NCBI GenBank assembly: GCA_947247005.1
Contig: OX365946.1
Location: forward strand, 7,820,453-7,884,452
DNA: 64,000 bases
Reading direction: 5' to 3'
From: Spisula solida
Taxonomy: Eukaryota; Mollusca; Bivalvia; Venerida; Mactridae
A program made the position numbers and the translations under genes. Shown here in pieces: positions 36,215 to 49,000 of this stretch. Under the pieces are notes generated by a model. It ran no database searches. It was not told where the DNA came from and was given only the letters and a program-made list of their open reading frames with translations. Within the stretch, counting starts at the first letter, position 1. The number at the start of each line of letters is the position of its first letter.

Positions 36215-37185
36215 TTAAAGGGTGAAGTCTTACATCCGACTCTTCGCAGATGACTGCCTCCTGTACAGAGCGATCAACTCAATAAAAGACCACCAAATCC
36301 TCCAGGAAGACCTTGATAATCTACAAAAATGGGTTCAAGAATGGGGAATTAAGTTTAACGCTAAGAAATGCTATCTACTCAGTACCAAGTCTAGATCTAC
36401 ATATTTCTACAAAATCAACAACGTCTTACTCAAAAGCGTCCAAGAAAACCCGTATTTAGGCATCACCTTCTCAGGCAACATTAAATGGAAGACGCACATC
36501 TCTAATATCACAAAGCGAGCAAACTCTACGCTAGGATTCCTAAGACCGAACCTTCGACTATGCCCACAAAGCTGCCGGAAAAATGCCTACCAAGCACTCA
36601 TCCGATCCGAGCTTGAGTATGGTAGTGTAGTATGGGATCCCTACCAGCAAAGTGACACAGACAGGCTAGAGCGCATACAACGTTCTTCTGCCCGCTTCAT
36701 CACCAGGGACTTCAAATCCAGACAAGACGGGTGTGTATCGAACATGCTAGAGGACATAGACCTCCCCACACTACAGGAGAGACGGCGCCACGAGAGGCTG
36801 ACACTCTTATACAAGGTAGTGGAAGGGCACGTACCAGCCATCAATATTGATCACTATTTGAAACCCCTCAGACCGAAACGCACCATTAGGGCTAAGAAAT
36901 ACGAAAACTATATACAACAGAATATTGTGGATAACTCAGTGAATAATAACTCTAAGTGCTATCAAGAATGAAAATTTTAGATACTCTTTCTTTGATTGGA
37001 ACAAACTTAGTGATAGTGTAGTAAACTCAACATCAACAGAGTGTTTTAAGGCTGCACTTACGGCAAATGTGGGAGCGTTGCCAAAGACTGATTAGTAATT
37101 TATGCGCACTACCCGTCGAATAAAAGCCAGGACTGGTATCTTCGACGTAGACATTCAGATTCAGACATTCAGATTCAGATTACGT
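36215..37185 (+). mobile_element. 5'-truncated LINE: C-terminal part of reverse transcriptase plus 3' end
   Basis: The frame 36222-36971 (249 codons) opens at SYIRLFADDCLLYRAINSIK, holding the FADD catalytic motif, then GIKFNAKKCYLLS, YLGITFSGNIKWKTHI and the long LINE C-terminal region (LRLCPQSCRKNAYQALIRSE, ...VVWDPYQQSDTDRLERIQ, ARFITRDF). The RT palm and fingers upstream, and the endonuclease, are absent, so this is a typical 5'-truncated insertion. After one frameshift near 36960 the usual ending can be read (DWNKLSDSVVNSTSTECFKA...) to a stop at about 37095. The tail repeats ATTCAGATTCAG. It belongs to the CR1/jockey-related groups common in molluscs. It lies between two blocks of the segmental duplication and is absent from the other copy. 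Confidence 0.9.
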
Positions 37186-37639
37186 CCGCATCTTTATTGA
37201 AAACAAGTACACATATCTGCTATCTTAACGCTGTTTATCTTTTTTAAAAATATTTCTTGTTTATCTTTACAGATGGATGAGTTCTTAAAATTGTCACACA
37301 TTTAAAAAATCTAACTTCATTTGAAACAAACTTGTTATATAACATGAAATGAGAACATGTCTGAAATTAAATTTTAACATTTAGACTCTTTTACCCTATA
37401 TTAAATAACTTTTCTTGATTGTGACGTCGTATTGGGTGGCAACGTTTGACAGTACATCAGTACGAAAGGTATTCACATTTACGCATAAGCATACGTAACT
37501 GCATCTGTATTTAATGTATAAAACATTTTACTCAAATTATAAAAAGAAACGAGACAGCCACCACCTCCACATAAGGAAGTAAGAATTTCCCAATGACGAG
37601 CCCTACTTAATTGACGATATAAATTGTATCATGTGAAGT

Positions 37640-37775
37640 CGTGAAGAGGAGAAATCTCCTAGTAAATGTTCATAACAATTGTCGTGGGCGTTTGTCTACC
37701 TCCGTATAGCGTGATTCAGTTAGACGCGTGTGTACGTATACTAACGGCTGGACACGACGCATATGATCAGTTTTA
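37640..37775 (+). repeat. Inverted repeat arm A
   Basis: 'gttcataacaattgtcgtgg' at about 37667 and the following ~110 bp match the reverse complement of 40195-40325 ('ccacgacaattgttatgaac'), including the 'ctacctccgtat' and 'ggctggacacg' words. No target duplication is clear. Confidence 0.7.
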
Positions 37776-38830
37776 GATCCCTAGTGTTCTTTGTCGGGAG
37801 ATATCGATGGTAAATTTGATTAAGCAATGCATATCTGACGTAATTGGGTATATATCTCGACCTACCAGACAGTAGTTAATAAAAGTGAACCTATACAGAG
37901 GTGAATACATCAAAGTAAAGACTAGACAGGACTAGACAAGCATAAGATCACCACACAGAGGAGGGCAATTAATAATACCGAATTAAAATAACCACTACCA
38001 CAATGCAAGACAAGGGAAAGCAATTAACAATACATAATTAAATCAACCAGCACCATGTAAAACAAAGGGAGATAACTAGAAATACGGAAGTGAATGAACC
38101 ACTATCACCATGCAAGGCAAAGAAACGCAATTAACGGTTATTGATATACAGGTTAGACTGAATTTCAGTTATTCGTGTTTTGTTGCACTTTGATGGACGT
38201 TTCCCTTTCAACGACACAGTGTACAATTATGAACTAAATACTGTACATAGCGCACAGACGATTCAAGGCACGCAGACACGACGACAGTCAGTAATAGAAC
38301 GAACGAAGTTAAGTTTCATATACCCGTACTGGTTCGAATGAATTACTAGTATATTAACTTGATGGTGTTCTAAGGTGCATCGATAGCTAGAGTCATTTTG
38401 CGCTGCGTTGTTCATTAAATGGTAAGATGAGTGCAAATAGTCAAAACATCGGACATATAAATAATAAGAAGAAATGTCTTGTACCTTGCAGTCGCCTAAA
38501 TATAATCTTATGTCTTGGCCCGTTGTTCTGGCGTTCTGGATAAGATGTGATACATAGGGACCGGAGTGTACGGTTCCATCTTTGGGCAACACAATGGTCC
38601 GTATAAAGAATTACCTATCTCAAAAACGTATCTATATCGAGATAAAAATTTAGCCAAACTACAAGATATGAAACTAGACTTATTCAGCATACTTACTAAT
38701 TTAGTCGTTTTTTACGAGCATGCAAGGCGTTCATACACAGATGCAATTCTTACATTCCGGTCTCATGTGAGTTCAAAATATAGACGATGAATTAGTTTTC
38801 TACGTGGTGTACTTGGGAAGACGAATTATC

Positions 38831-39590
38831 TCAATTATTATGTCCTATGGGGATGCGCCTTCTGGAAGAGATAATATATTTTATAAGATCGCATAACCTT
38901 TGTTTGGCAATAAGTTGAAAACTAACTTTCAGAATATGGAGGCAACATTTCATGCATTTAGGACTCCATCGCAAATAAGATTAACAGTTGACCTCAACCA
39001 CGAAATCAAATCCCCAATGAATAATTGTACCAACAAATATGTCAAGTTTACAATGTCTGCGATATATGCTTTCAAGTATAGTCAGATATAAGACTAGATT
39101 TTTAGTACAAACGATTCCAGAAGTTTTCATGTTGATTACCACGTGACCGTCCGCCATTACCGTATGCCTACTAGCAGCAGTGTAGCGATATGACGATATT
39201 TAACATTTGCTGTGCATAGAGTAAAGTCAAACAATATGTTGATTCCTATTGTCCTCGCATGCTTTCAATCTCATTCGTTCTCGTAGTAATTTGTATATTC
39301 CCTAACCTTGTAATCATTAATGTCATTCATTTTGCCGACAATAGTGTTTGATAAACAGGGAGAACTTTCAGTATGAATTATTTATCTTATTGATGCATAT
39401 CAATATAGGGACGGCTTAGGAAATGACTACCCAGAACTCCAACACGCTCGTAAAGACATTTTGGGTTCAGAAAAAAGGTAGAAACAATATCACAAAGTAA
39501 TTAAAAAAAATTGTTAGGCTACCAATTAAAGCCGCTAATTTTCCAGTTAAGGTTATCACTATGTTAAAGATGTCAAGACAGAAATCTGAA
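38831..39590. other. Spacer, nothing recognised
   Basis: A+T-rich sequence after the end of the upstream duplication copy. No exon or repeat identified. Confidence 0.5.
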
Positions 39591-39594
39591 AATA

Positions 39595-39995
39595 CAATAC
39601 ACAAGAAGAATGCGATTGAATCGACGAATATGGAACTTGACTAAATTTGTGGAGATGATCATTGTGACTAAGTTTCATAAAGATTAGGCCAATACTGTGA
39701 CCTCTAAAATGTCTACCTAGATTTTGACACGGAATGACCCAATGTCGCAATTGACTCTCATTTGTGGAGTTCATTATTGTGACCAAGTTACATAAAGATT
39801 AGGCCAATATTATGACCTCTAAATGTCTATATAATTTTTCTCTTTGAATTGGCCTTGTCTCCTAGTCTTTGACACCCGATGACCCAATATCGAACTTGAC
39901 TTACATTTGTGGAGATGGTCATTGCACAGTGACCAAGTTTATAAAGATTATGCCAATAGTGTGACCTCTAAAATGTCTACATATTGGGTTAAATA
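39595..39995 (-). repeat. Fragment of the 145-bp tandem-core family, minus orientation
   Basis: On the minus strand it reads 'gtcacaatgatcatctccac', 'taatctttat', 'tgggtcat', matching two to three units of the element at 43217-45050. No ends are visible. Confidence 0.75.
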
Positions 39996-40194
39996 TACGT
40001 TGTCGTCAATGATTGAAGGTTTTGCGGATAATTTAGCCCCCCATTCATGTCCGTTGAATGGCCGCAATGCCAATGGACCCAGTGCACAAATGTTACGAAT
40101 TAAATACTGTCTGGTAGGTCATAAGATATATTCCTTATTACGTCAAATGCTTTTATTTATCAAATCTCTCGACAGAGAACAATAGGGATTAACT

Positions 40195-40330
40195 CATAAT
40201 TTGCGACGTGTCCAGCCGCTACGTACAATCGTGTCTAACCTAATCATCGGGTTTCTATGCAATACGGAGGCAGACTAATGCCCACGACAATTGTTATGAA
40301 CATGTCCTAGGAGGTTTCTATTAATGATTT
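40195..40330 (-). repeat. Inverted repeat arm B
   Basis: Reverse-complement partner of 37640-37775, 2.4 kb away. Confidence 0.7.
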
Positions 40331-41550
40331 GGACATTGTAAAAATTATATCCTCAATTTATTGTGATTCGTGAACGGTACTTACTTAGTTCCTTGTGTGA
40401 AGGTTTTGACTGGTATTCCTACTGACTATAAGTCATTAGGTGCGACCCCTCTAGAAGTCTACTTATTATAAACGGGGTTACCTAAATGTTATAATTTAAT
40501 TAAGAAATAAAAATCTGTTCGCGTATTTTGTCGGTGAATAAAACACGGACAGGAGTTCGGATACGGAAAAATAAGTCACGAGTGCGTATTACTTGAAGTT
40601 GTATCACATAATATTGTGACATAGAGAGTTATTGTCAGCTTCAATTGCAACTTGTTCAGATGGGCATAGTATACATTTCAATATTTTTATATTCGGTAAC
40701 CTTTTTATAAAATTTCGTATCATAGATTTATATCCAAATGAAAAGAAAACACGTTATTTCACCAATTTTTCTTTTCTTAATTTTCAAAAATAATTTTATG
40801 TGAAATTAGATATCTCTGATTTATTATCTGAAAATGAAAAAAATACATGTAACTATATAGTTATACAAATACGACGATGGCCGATTATAAAATTCCAATA
40901 GGTAAATTTTATAAATGGAAAATACAACATACTGTATTAAATGAAAATTAATTTTAATTGTATTAAATCATAAAAAAACACGAATTGCCAATAGCATTTA
41001 CATATGAATGTTAACATTGAATTAGACGATGCAATGCAATATCATTAAACTGCACAAAATGTAATGTCAGTTGTGACTCTGCTTCGAAAGAGAGTATTAT
41101 TAGGCCTACGTGTTTACACATTCATTTCCATGGTAATTGTCTATCGTGTCTATCATTTATTTTCCCTTGTTTCATCTTAGTCTTATCTCGACGTCTTGGT
41201 ATCATTCCTGTACAAGAGTAAAGGAAACACTATTAGACAACTAAAAGCAAGTTTATACCCTATTCAAAAGCAAGTCAAATCGACAATACAGACGAAGCAC
41301 AATCGCCTTGATATGGTCTCGTATATTGTCTTCAAACCCTGATTTTTTTGTGTAGTTTATCTAGGAATATTGACAAAAATATTCCTTCGGTTCATCATAA
41401 AACCTCGATGATATCTCAGAAACCAGAAAGAGCACAGAAATGATACATACATCAAAAAAGAAGCGTTAAATGTCGCATAGCATGCGCTATATTACAAGTG
41501 AACCTAATTAAGTTTGTACTTACCAAGAATCGAAAAACTATCCAAATATC
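40331..41550. other. Spacer, nothing recognised
   Basis: A+T-rich, with no coding exon or repeat that I can name. Confidence 0.5.
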
Positions 41551-41566
41551 AAGATTTCCGCTATAC

Positions 41567-41975
41567 TAAATGCGTTAATATTTAATTCAACGGACCCTGT
41601 TTTACATTTAAATATGTATATTTTAACAAATAATAGTAATAAGGTAGTAGACGTGTGGAGCAAAGGGTTTCCTAAAATAATATCCATCTTTGTCCAATTA
41701 GTACTGAAATTTGGAATGAGTCTCACGAGCCAGGTTTTAACTTGTTCTTAAAATACTTGGGTTTTAGGGCATTCATAAAACAGATGAGATATTGATTCCA
41801 CCTCTCGGTTACAAAAACCACAAAGATTGTTGTTTACTATGCCCATTTTTGACATTAAAGAATTTGTTCCTAAAATTCTATGATTAATTCTAAACTGTAG
41901 CCATTGAAGTTTTGAATCTTTTGTTACTTTAAAAGGAGATGCGTATACGTGTTTCCAGTAAATATTATAGTGTTA
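41567..41975 (-). pseudogene. C-terminal fragment of an L1/Tx1-type LINE ORF2
   Basis: The minus strand reads WKHVYASPFKVTKDSKLQWL, then QFRINHRILGTNSLMSKMGI, then a zinc-finger-like CGFCNREVESISHLFYEC (CxxC...HxxxxxC pattern, as in the zf-RVT region after the RT), and after a stop and frameshift the tail MDIILGNPLLHTSTTLLLLF plus VKIYIFKCKTG. This arrangement is characteristic of Tx1/L1-group LINEs. The LINE reading frame stops making sense exactly at the target-duplication border (41566). Confidence 0.85.
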
Positions 41976-43216
41976 TTCATTGTTACAATATATCAAGACA
42001 GAAAAATATCTGGCCACTATTAGGTTCACAGAAAATAAGTTTAAACGTTTGTGGGGTAGTTTATGTACACTAATACGTGTCGACCAAATTGACCAACCAG
42101 TTCAGCCACGCAACACTTGAAAATATATGCAGCAATATATATATATATGTATTTTGTTTTACTATAGTATTAGTAACATGCACCATGGTAGTTGTTGTTT
42201 GCTACGTATATTCCTTTTTTTCTCTCTTTCTTTCTTTTCTTCTTTTTATGTTATAAGTCTCACCACAGTATGTAGCAATAACTCTGTTAAAAGCTTTGGA
42301 ATTACAAAGCATGTACATAATACTCAGTGTGTGTAAGTACAAACAATTGTAGATATTTTATGGGTATATGCAAGGTTAAATCTGTGACCTGACACAGGCT
42401 TTGTTCTTTTTTTTCAAATTCTTTAAATAAATCTTTTTATCATATGTTGTGCTCAATATATAATTTAAACTTGACAGGATAAGTAAAATATGTTTTAAAG
42501 ATAACTTATAAAAAATCTTAGCTGAATTCTAATATTATAGGCACTCCTAATTTTATATCAGATTTCAATAAATATTACGGCATGCTATTGGCCAATTAAA
42601 TTTATAAAACATAGTATTTGACTTGCTTAGATAGAACCAAACATATTAGCATTGATTATAATATGAACTAATGCACAGCATATGTAGCGGACTATGTCAG
42701 TTGTCCTACATTATTTGTAACATGCTCATCTAGTACTGGATTTTTTGGTGATGCATAACTTCACAAAAAAATTGTTTGGTTACGAAGTTACGAATCTGGA
42801 GCAAGCCGTTTCCAAAAGGCGCTACCGAGCGCTTTCCTACGTCTATGCAACCTATCGAAGCGGTTCGTTGCACAAAAAAGCGCGCGGCAGCGGTTTGATA
42901 CGAAATATTGGGTACAAAGTAACGAAAGACGATACAAACCTGCTATCGTTTGTCAGTCCGAATGAACACGAATAATACCCGTTTTTCAATTTGTTTAATT
43001 CTAGGTCTACCTAATTCAGGGGTAACTAATTAAAAAATGAATAATTAGATATAAACACAGATAACAACTGATTTCTAGGCCTTATTTGATATTTTATCTT
43101 TTTTTAATGGGTTGCATGAGCATACCAGATAGTACTTTTGTTCAAAAGAAAAGGCTATTTTTATTTCAATTAATCATATTACGATTAAATATCAAACATC
43201 ATTAATCCTAATCACC

Positions 43217-45050
43217 TTTTTAGCTCACCTGTCACAAAGTGACAAGGTGAGCTTTTGTGATCGCTCTTCGTCCGGCGTCCGTCGTCCGTCCGTCCGTCCG
43301 TCCGTCCGTCCGTCCGTTCACAATTGCTTGTGAACACACTAGAGGTCACAAATTTAGCCTAATCTTTATGAAACTTGGTCACAATGATCATCTCAACAAA
43401 ATCTAGGCCAAGTTCGATATTGGGTCATCTGGGGTCAAAAACTAGGTCACTAGGTCCAATCATAGAAAAACCTTGTGAACACATTAGAGGTCACAATTTT
43501 GACTTAATCTTTATGAAACTTGATCACAATGATCATCTCTATAAAATCTAGGTCAAGTTCGATATTGGGTTATCTGGGGTCAAAAACTAGGTCACTAGGT
43601 CAAATCATAGAAAAACCTTGTGAACACATTAGAGGTCACAATTTTGACTTAATCTTTATGAAACTTGATCACAATGATCATCTCTATAAAATCTAGGTCA
43701 AGTTCGATATTGGGTTATCTGGGGTCAAAAACTAGGTCACTAGGTCAAATCATAGAAAAACCTTGTGAACACATTAGAGGTCACAATTTTGACTTAATCT
43801 TTATGAAACTTGATCACAATGATCATCTCTATAAAATCTAGGTCAAGTTCGATATTGGGTCATCCGGGGTCATAAACTAGGTCACAAGGTCAAATCATAG
43901 ATAAACCTTGTGTAGTCACTAGAGGTCACAATTTTGGTCTAATATTTATGAAACTTGGTCACAATGATCATCTCAACAGAATCTAGGTCGAGTTTGATAT
44001 TGGGTCATCAGGGGTCAAAAACTAGGTCACAAGGTCAAATCATAGAAAAACCTTGTGTAGTCACTAGAGGTCACAATTTTGACCTAGTCTTTATGAAACT
44101 TGGTCACAATGATCATCTTAACAAAATCTAGGTCAAGTTCGATATTGGGTCATCTGGGGTCAAAAACTAGGTCACAAGGTCAAATCATAGATAAACCTTG
44201 TGTAGTCACTAGAGGTCACAATTTTGGTCTAATCTTTATGAGACTTGGTCACAATGATCATCGCAATAAAATCTAGGTCAAGTTCGATAATGGGTCATCT
44301 GGGGTCAAAAACTAGGTCACAAGGTCAAATAATAGAAAAACCTTGTGTAGTCACTAGAGGTCACAGTTTTAGCATAATCTTTACGAAACTTGGTCACAAT
44401 GATCTACACAATCAAATCTAGGTCAAGTTTGATATTGGGTCATCCGGGGTCAAAAACTAGGTCACAAGATCAAATCATAGAAAAACCTTGTGTAGTCACT
44501 AGAGGTCCCAGTTTTGGCCTGATCTTTACGAAACTTAGTCACAATGATCATAACAACAAAATCGAGGTCGAATTCGATAATGGGTCATCTGGGGTCAAAA
44601 ACTAGGTCACAAGGTCAAATCATAGAAATACCTTGCGTAGTCACTAGAGGTCACAATGTTTGTCTAATCTTTATGAAACTCGGTCACAATGATCATCTCA
44701 AAAAAATCTAGATCAAGTTCGATATTGGGTCATCTGGGGTCAAAAACTAGGTCACAAGGTCAAATAATAGAAAAACCTTGTGTAGTCACTAGAGGTCACA
44801 GTTTTGGCCTGATCTTTACGAAACTTGGTCACAATGATCATCTCAACAAAATCTAGGTCAAGTCCGATATTGGTTTATCTGGGGTCAAAAACTAGGTCAT
44901 TAGGTCAAATCATATAAAAACCTTTTGTAGTCACTAGAGGTCACAATATTTGCCTAATCTGTATAAAACTTGGTCACAATGATCATCTTAACAAAATCTA
45001 GGTTAAATTCGAAAGGTGAGCGACCTAGGGCCCTTTGGGCCCTCTTGTTT
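43217..45050 (+). mobile_element. Tandem-core element with ~12 units of ~145 bp
   Basis: The 5' end is a hairpin, AGCTCACCTGTCAC-aa-GTGACAAGGTGAGCT (one bulge), then a (TCCG)n microsatellite at 43275-43317. About twelve units follow, starting near 43331 ('cactagaggtcacaattttg', 'aatctttatgaaacttggtc', 'acaatgatcatctcaac', 'gggtcatctggggtcaaaaa', 'ctaggtcacaaggtcaaatc'). The 3' end is GGGCCC-ttt-GGGCCC followed by TCTTGTTT. The plan is that of bivalve HINE/pearl-type non-autonomous elements. It encodes no protein. Confidence 0.8.
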
Positions 45051-46003
45051 CGTTAAATTAACCCTGCAAATCGTCACAACATAAATAAGATTTAGACGGA
45101 AAATTACGGGTTTTATTGTATCCAATAACGACAACAACAACATGTTATTAGTTTTCGCGACCTTCATCCCGCGAAAATTTTTTGACAATTTTGGAGGGAT
45201 TTTTTAATTACATCTCGGCGAGGAATTACGAAAATGCATTTGTTTTACTTTCTTTACAATAACCTACAACTACGATGTGGATTATAACCGTACGGTCTAG
45301 ATACGTAAATACCCGAAACGGACTTTAATTAATTGTATTGCAAACTTTGCGATGGGAACTAACCGAAACTTGTGTCTTTTTCATTAGATTTTCTTAAGAT
45401 TGGTTGATATTTCAACAGTTCAACAGTTTGTAGCATCGTTTATGCACTGAAAATGTTAAAATTTCCTTCCGAAGTGGGCAAAAAAATGGCTGCCTTTTTT
45501 GTGTCCAAACATTTAGGAAATAGCCCTCCCCATATAAAAAGATTGGTTGCATAGCAACCATGGAAGACTGATCATTATTATCTTTTCTTTTCTAGACAGG
45601 GGCCTACGCTAGTTTTTGGAATATTTTTAAACATCATTAAAAATAAAAGAAAATTTATGAACTGCGGAATATCGCATTTTAATTTTTTTTGTTATTCTAT
45701 TAGCAGCCATTTTCTAGTATCTTTGCTTCAGTGCGGGATTTTAACACACAATTTTAGATCCATTAGTGAATTCAAACACGTGTTATTGTAAACCGGATCT
45801 AATCCGTTGGGCTTCGCCCAACGTATAGTCCGCTATTATTGTTGTGTAGACACTATAGCCTATAATATTGAATGTTAACATGTTATATGTATATCTATTC
45901 TTTAATCTATATATGCTTGTAATGTGTTGTTAGTATGTATTGAACACTACATGTGAAAAATAAAAAGTTACAAAAAAAAAAAAAAAAAAGATTTCCGCTA
46001 TAC

Positions 46004-49000
46004 ATGTATGCATATCCGTGTTTATTACGAGTTTAGCCACGTGATTCCCCATACTGTGTATGGTCTCAAACGTTTGGAAAGAATTTGGCGTCAAACAGTG
46101 GTGTATAAAATGATAGATCGTCTAACTAAAAATGTGTCCGTTCAGAAGTCTAAAAGCTCTCACATTTGTACTATTTTAAATAGCGAATTTCTCCTTTCTC
46201 TCGTAGAACGAAACGCCCCAATTCGCACAGGTTACGTTTTCCCACGCATTCTCAAAATTTGTGCCAATTGCCTGTCACAGCTACTTTAGTGTCCTTAATA
46301 ACGTATATACGCGTACGAAAGTGTTATCGTTAGTTTTTAGCGTTAGTACTATATATTTCCTCAAAATTAAATACTATAGACACTTGAAATTATGTTTTTT
46401 ACAACAGTTGCATGCTTACAAGATACGACACCCTGCTCAAAATCGACTGTCACAAGCACAAAACATAAAATTTGAATGTTTCTTGCAAAAAGAAATAGAT
46501 TTTAAGCCTTAAATTTCGTTGTTTATATGTATGCTTATAGGTTGGAAAATGCTCCAATATCTGTGCGAGAGTGATACGGACTTACATAATTCATATATTT
46601 TTGACAGTCCTCATGCAACAGATACGATGTATTTTACGTGGCACTGTTTTGTGGATGTGATTGCTAAGTTAAGTTTTTCGGTAATTCATAAATTCAATAA
46701 ACCAGACTGTTCACAAATATATATACTATTGATAAATACATATATTTTACAACAAAACACGCCCAAATATTTTATAATTCAGTTTATTTCATGTATAAAC
46801 TAGTTAGGGTAATTCTTGTTGTATCCTTACGTGACGCCCATTAATCGCATATTTATTGAGGAATAGTAACTGAGTCCTTGTTATATGTCTGGGGTCTTTC
46901 GCATTTAACTGCATGAAAAATTGCATCATCTGAAATTGACAATAAATGAGAAAAAAATGCACCCAAAAGCTGTAAAAGTTTTACGTGACGGTATACTTAC
47001 GTGACGCTTTTTTAAAAAAGCGAGATGGCAGCACTAACAGTGACATGAACCATATATTATACTGTGTCATTTTGATGCATTTGATGTTTACAGTCGGTAT
47101 GTACATGAGAAAACTTTGGAATTTGAATAAAAATAAAATGTACTGTACGTTTATTTTGAATGACCTATTATTTGCTTTTCAACAGAAATTTTTATTATTG
47201 ACATGTGGGTTAAAACTTCAGTTTATTCTTGAAAGAAAATGATGTAACGTAATTAATTATCTAGAACTAAAGTCATACTGAGTGTCTACCGTATGGGCAG
47301 CATGTTTTTTCGTCACGTAAAATCTATTTAGTGCCACGTAAAATTTAAGTTCAAAATATGCAATTCCTTATTAATGTACGGCTTGATTTTTTGCATTCAA
47401 AGACTTACAATGTTATTTTAGTTTTTGATATATCTTAATGATTAGTATTTGCATACTTCGTATGTTAATCAAACTGAATATTTGACATTGTAATTTGGAA
47501 GAGTTAGGAAGTAAAATTTCAGTTCATGTGTATACATTAAATGAAAAAGATTATTGTAGTTATAAATTTTGATGAGAAGCAATACTGCCTGAGACATGAA
47601 TGTTATATACACTAGCCTATTATCGTTCATTTATGACAAATTAATGCATATAATGAAAGCAAATGTATGTACAATCACGTCACGTAAAATACAAAATAAT
47701 TCCACAGTTGTTTGAGCCAAGACAGCAATACATTGTTGGCATATTGGCAATGATGAATTGTCTTATAGGCTCAAGTAATGGTGATATGATATTTTCTTTC
47801 ATTTAAATGTCATTGCATAAAATAATATACAATGCAAGTTTGATCACCCCGTATCTACTGGGAAATGGATGCGATTCATCAAACTTTCTGATGACTGAAC
47901 AGGGCTCTTATAGAATCATGTACAGTTATGGGAGGTATCTTTTTTTAAATAGTATTTGATATTGATATGTTGTTGCACAAGTTCTGCTTCCGGATTGAGG
48001 GTTTGGTGTGTGTTAATTGTTGTTTAGAACCGGTTTCAAAACTCGTATTTTACGTGACAGTCAATACATGTTACATGGCAAAACTCTAAAGCATGTTTAG
48101 CGTATTAAGCTTTTTTTGGTATGTATTAACGGAAATTCATGTTTTTGTGTTTCCAAACCTATCAGATTATATTTCTTATGTTCTAGTTTCGTGTTTAATG
48201 TTCTTTTTACTTTATAGCACATGTAGTAGTTTACGTGACAACATTTTGTTCAACGCGTTAACTAATCACTAGAAGCTATATCGTCGTGTATTTGATTTTT
48301 TTCTGGTTCACGCATGCAAATGGTTGAGGCAAGACACGTCACTTCAACAAAACACGTAGCGTTTTATTCTAGTATTGGTTGATGAGTTTCTCTTGAATTT
48401 TACGTGACGATTACTTCAGTACAAAAACACGCACCTGTATATATGAACGTAGCCAGATTATTTTAGATACTGTCCCAAATTATTAAGTAGTGCCATAGGT
48501 TATGACTTATGTTTTTGAATATAACACTGATACTTCCATGAATTTGTACTACTAATCAAAATATATAAGAAACTAAATGAGTGTTAAAAAGAGTGAAAAC
48601 AAAATTGAATGTAATTATGTACATTTTGGTAACATAAATGTACTGGCAGTTTATTGTTTTTATACAGTTGGTATGTGTACATAAGTTGTATTTGAGTATT
48701 AAAAATAACCAAAGCATTACTGCACAACAGTGTTGAGTTCTTTAGGTTAGTCAGTATATCATGTATGCAGTCATAACGTAAAAAACACTGATGAAAACAC
48801 ATGCTTGTTTCAAACAACAACATAGAAAAATGTATGTGTTTATTGATGAGGGCATGTATGAAAAATGTTGCTAAAGATGTTCGACTTTCAATTCAGATAG
48901 ATGTTTTTAATGAACTTAAAGGTCAGATTTTCCATTCCTGTGCCATCCAGTTTGGCCTAAATTTTGAGAAGGCATGTTTCACTGCAACGAAATACTAACG

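Larger units (their letters stand above)
21646..38830 (+). repeat. Upstream copy of a segmental duplication (degenerate P450 copy)
   Basis: Collinear, direct-orientation matches to 50.8-63.9 kb: 21655-21735 with 50790-50870; 22570-23100 with 51035-51610; 23480-24360 with 52515-53370; 29150-29310 with 53375-53540; 29628-30005 with 57768-58140; 34403-34900 with 58543-59030; 37270-37480 with 61890-62470; 37840-38790 with 62470-63810. Between these blocks each copy has its own insertions. This copy is longer (17 against 13 kb), mainly because of the foldback element and the extra 30.0-34.4 kb material. Confidence 0.85.
41567..45989 (+). mobile_element. LINE insertion with target-site duplication, poly(A) tail and inverted 5' part
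   Basis: A 15-bp direct repeat AGATTTCCGCTATAC flanks the segment (41552-41566 and 45989-46003). The right end has 'aataaaaagttac' followed by about 18 A, a retrotransposition hallmark. The left 0.4 kb (41567-41975) is a LINE ORF2 C-terminus in the opposite orientation. Reverse-oriented 5' sequence ahead of a poly(A) end is what twin priming produces. A tandem-core element (43217-45050) was later inserted within it. The middle, 41990-43216, is non-coding apart from an unexplained 77-codon frame (42745-42975). Confidence 0.75.

Noticed and set aside
45545..45565. Palindromic GGTTGCATAGCAACC as an RFX X-box
   Set aside because: The spacing is one base short of the usual X-box, and it lies inside a retroelement-derived segment, so a single match is not enough.
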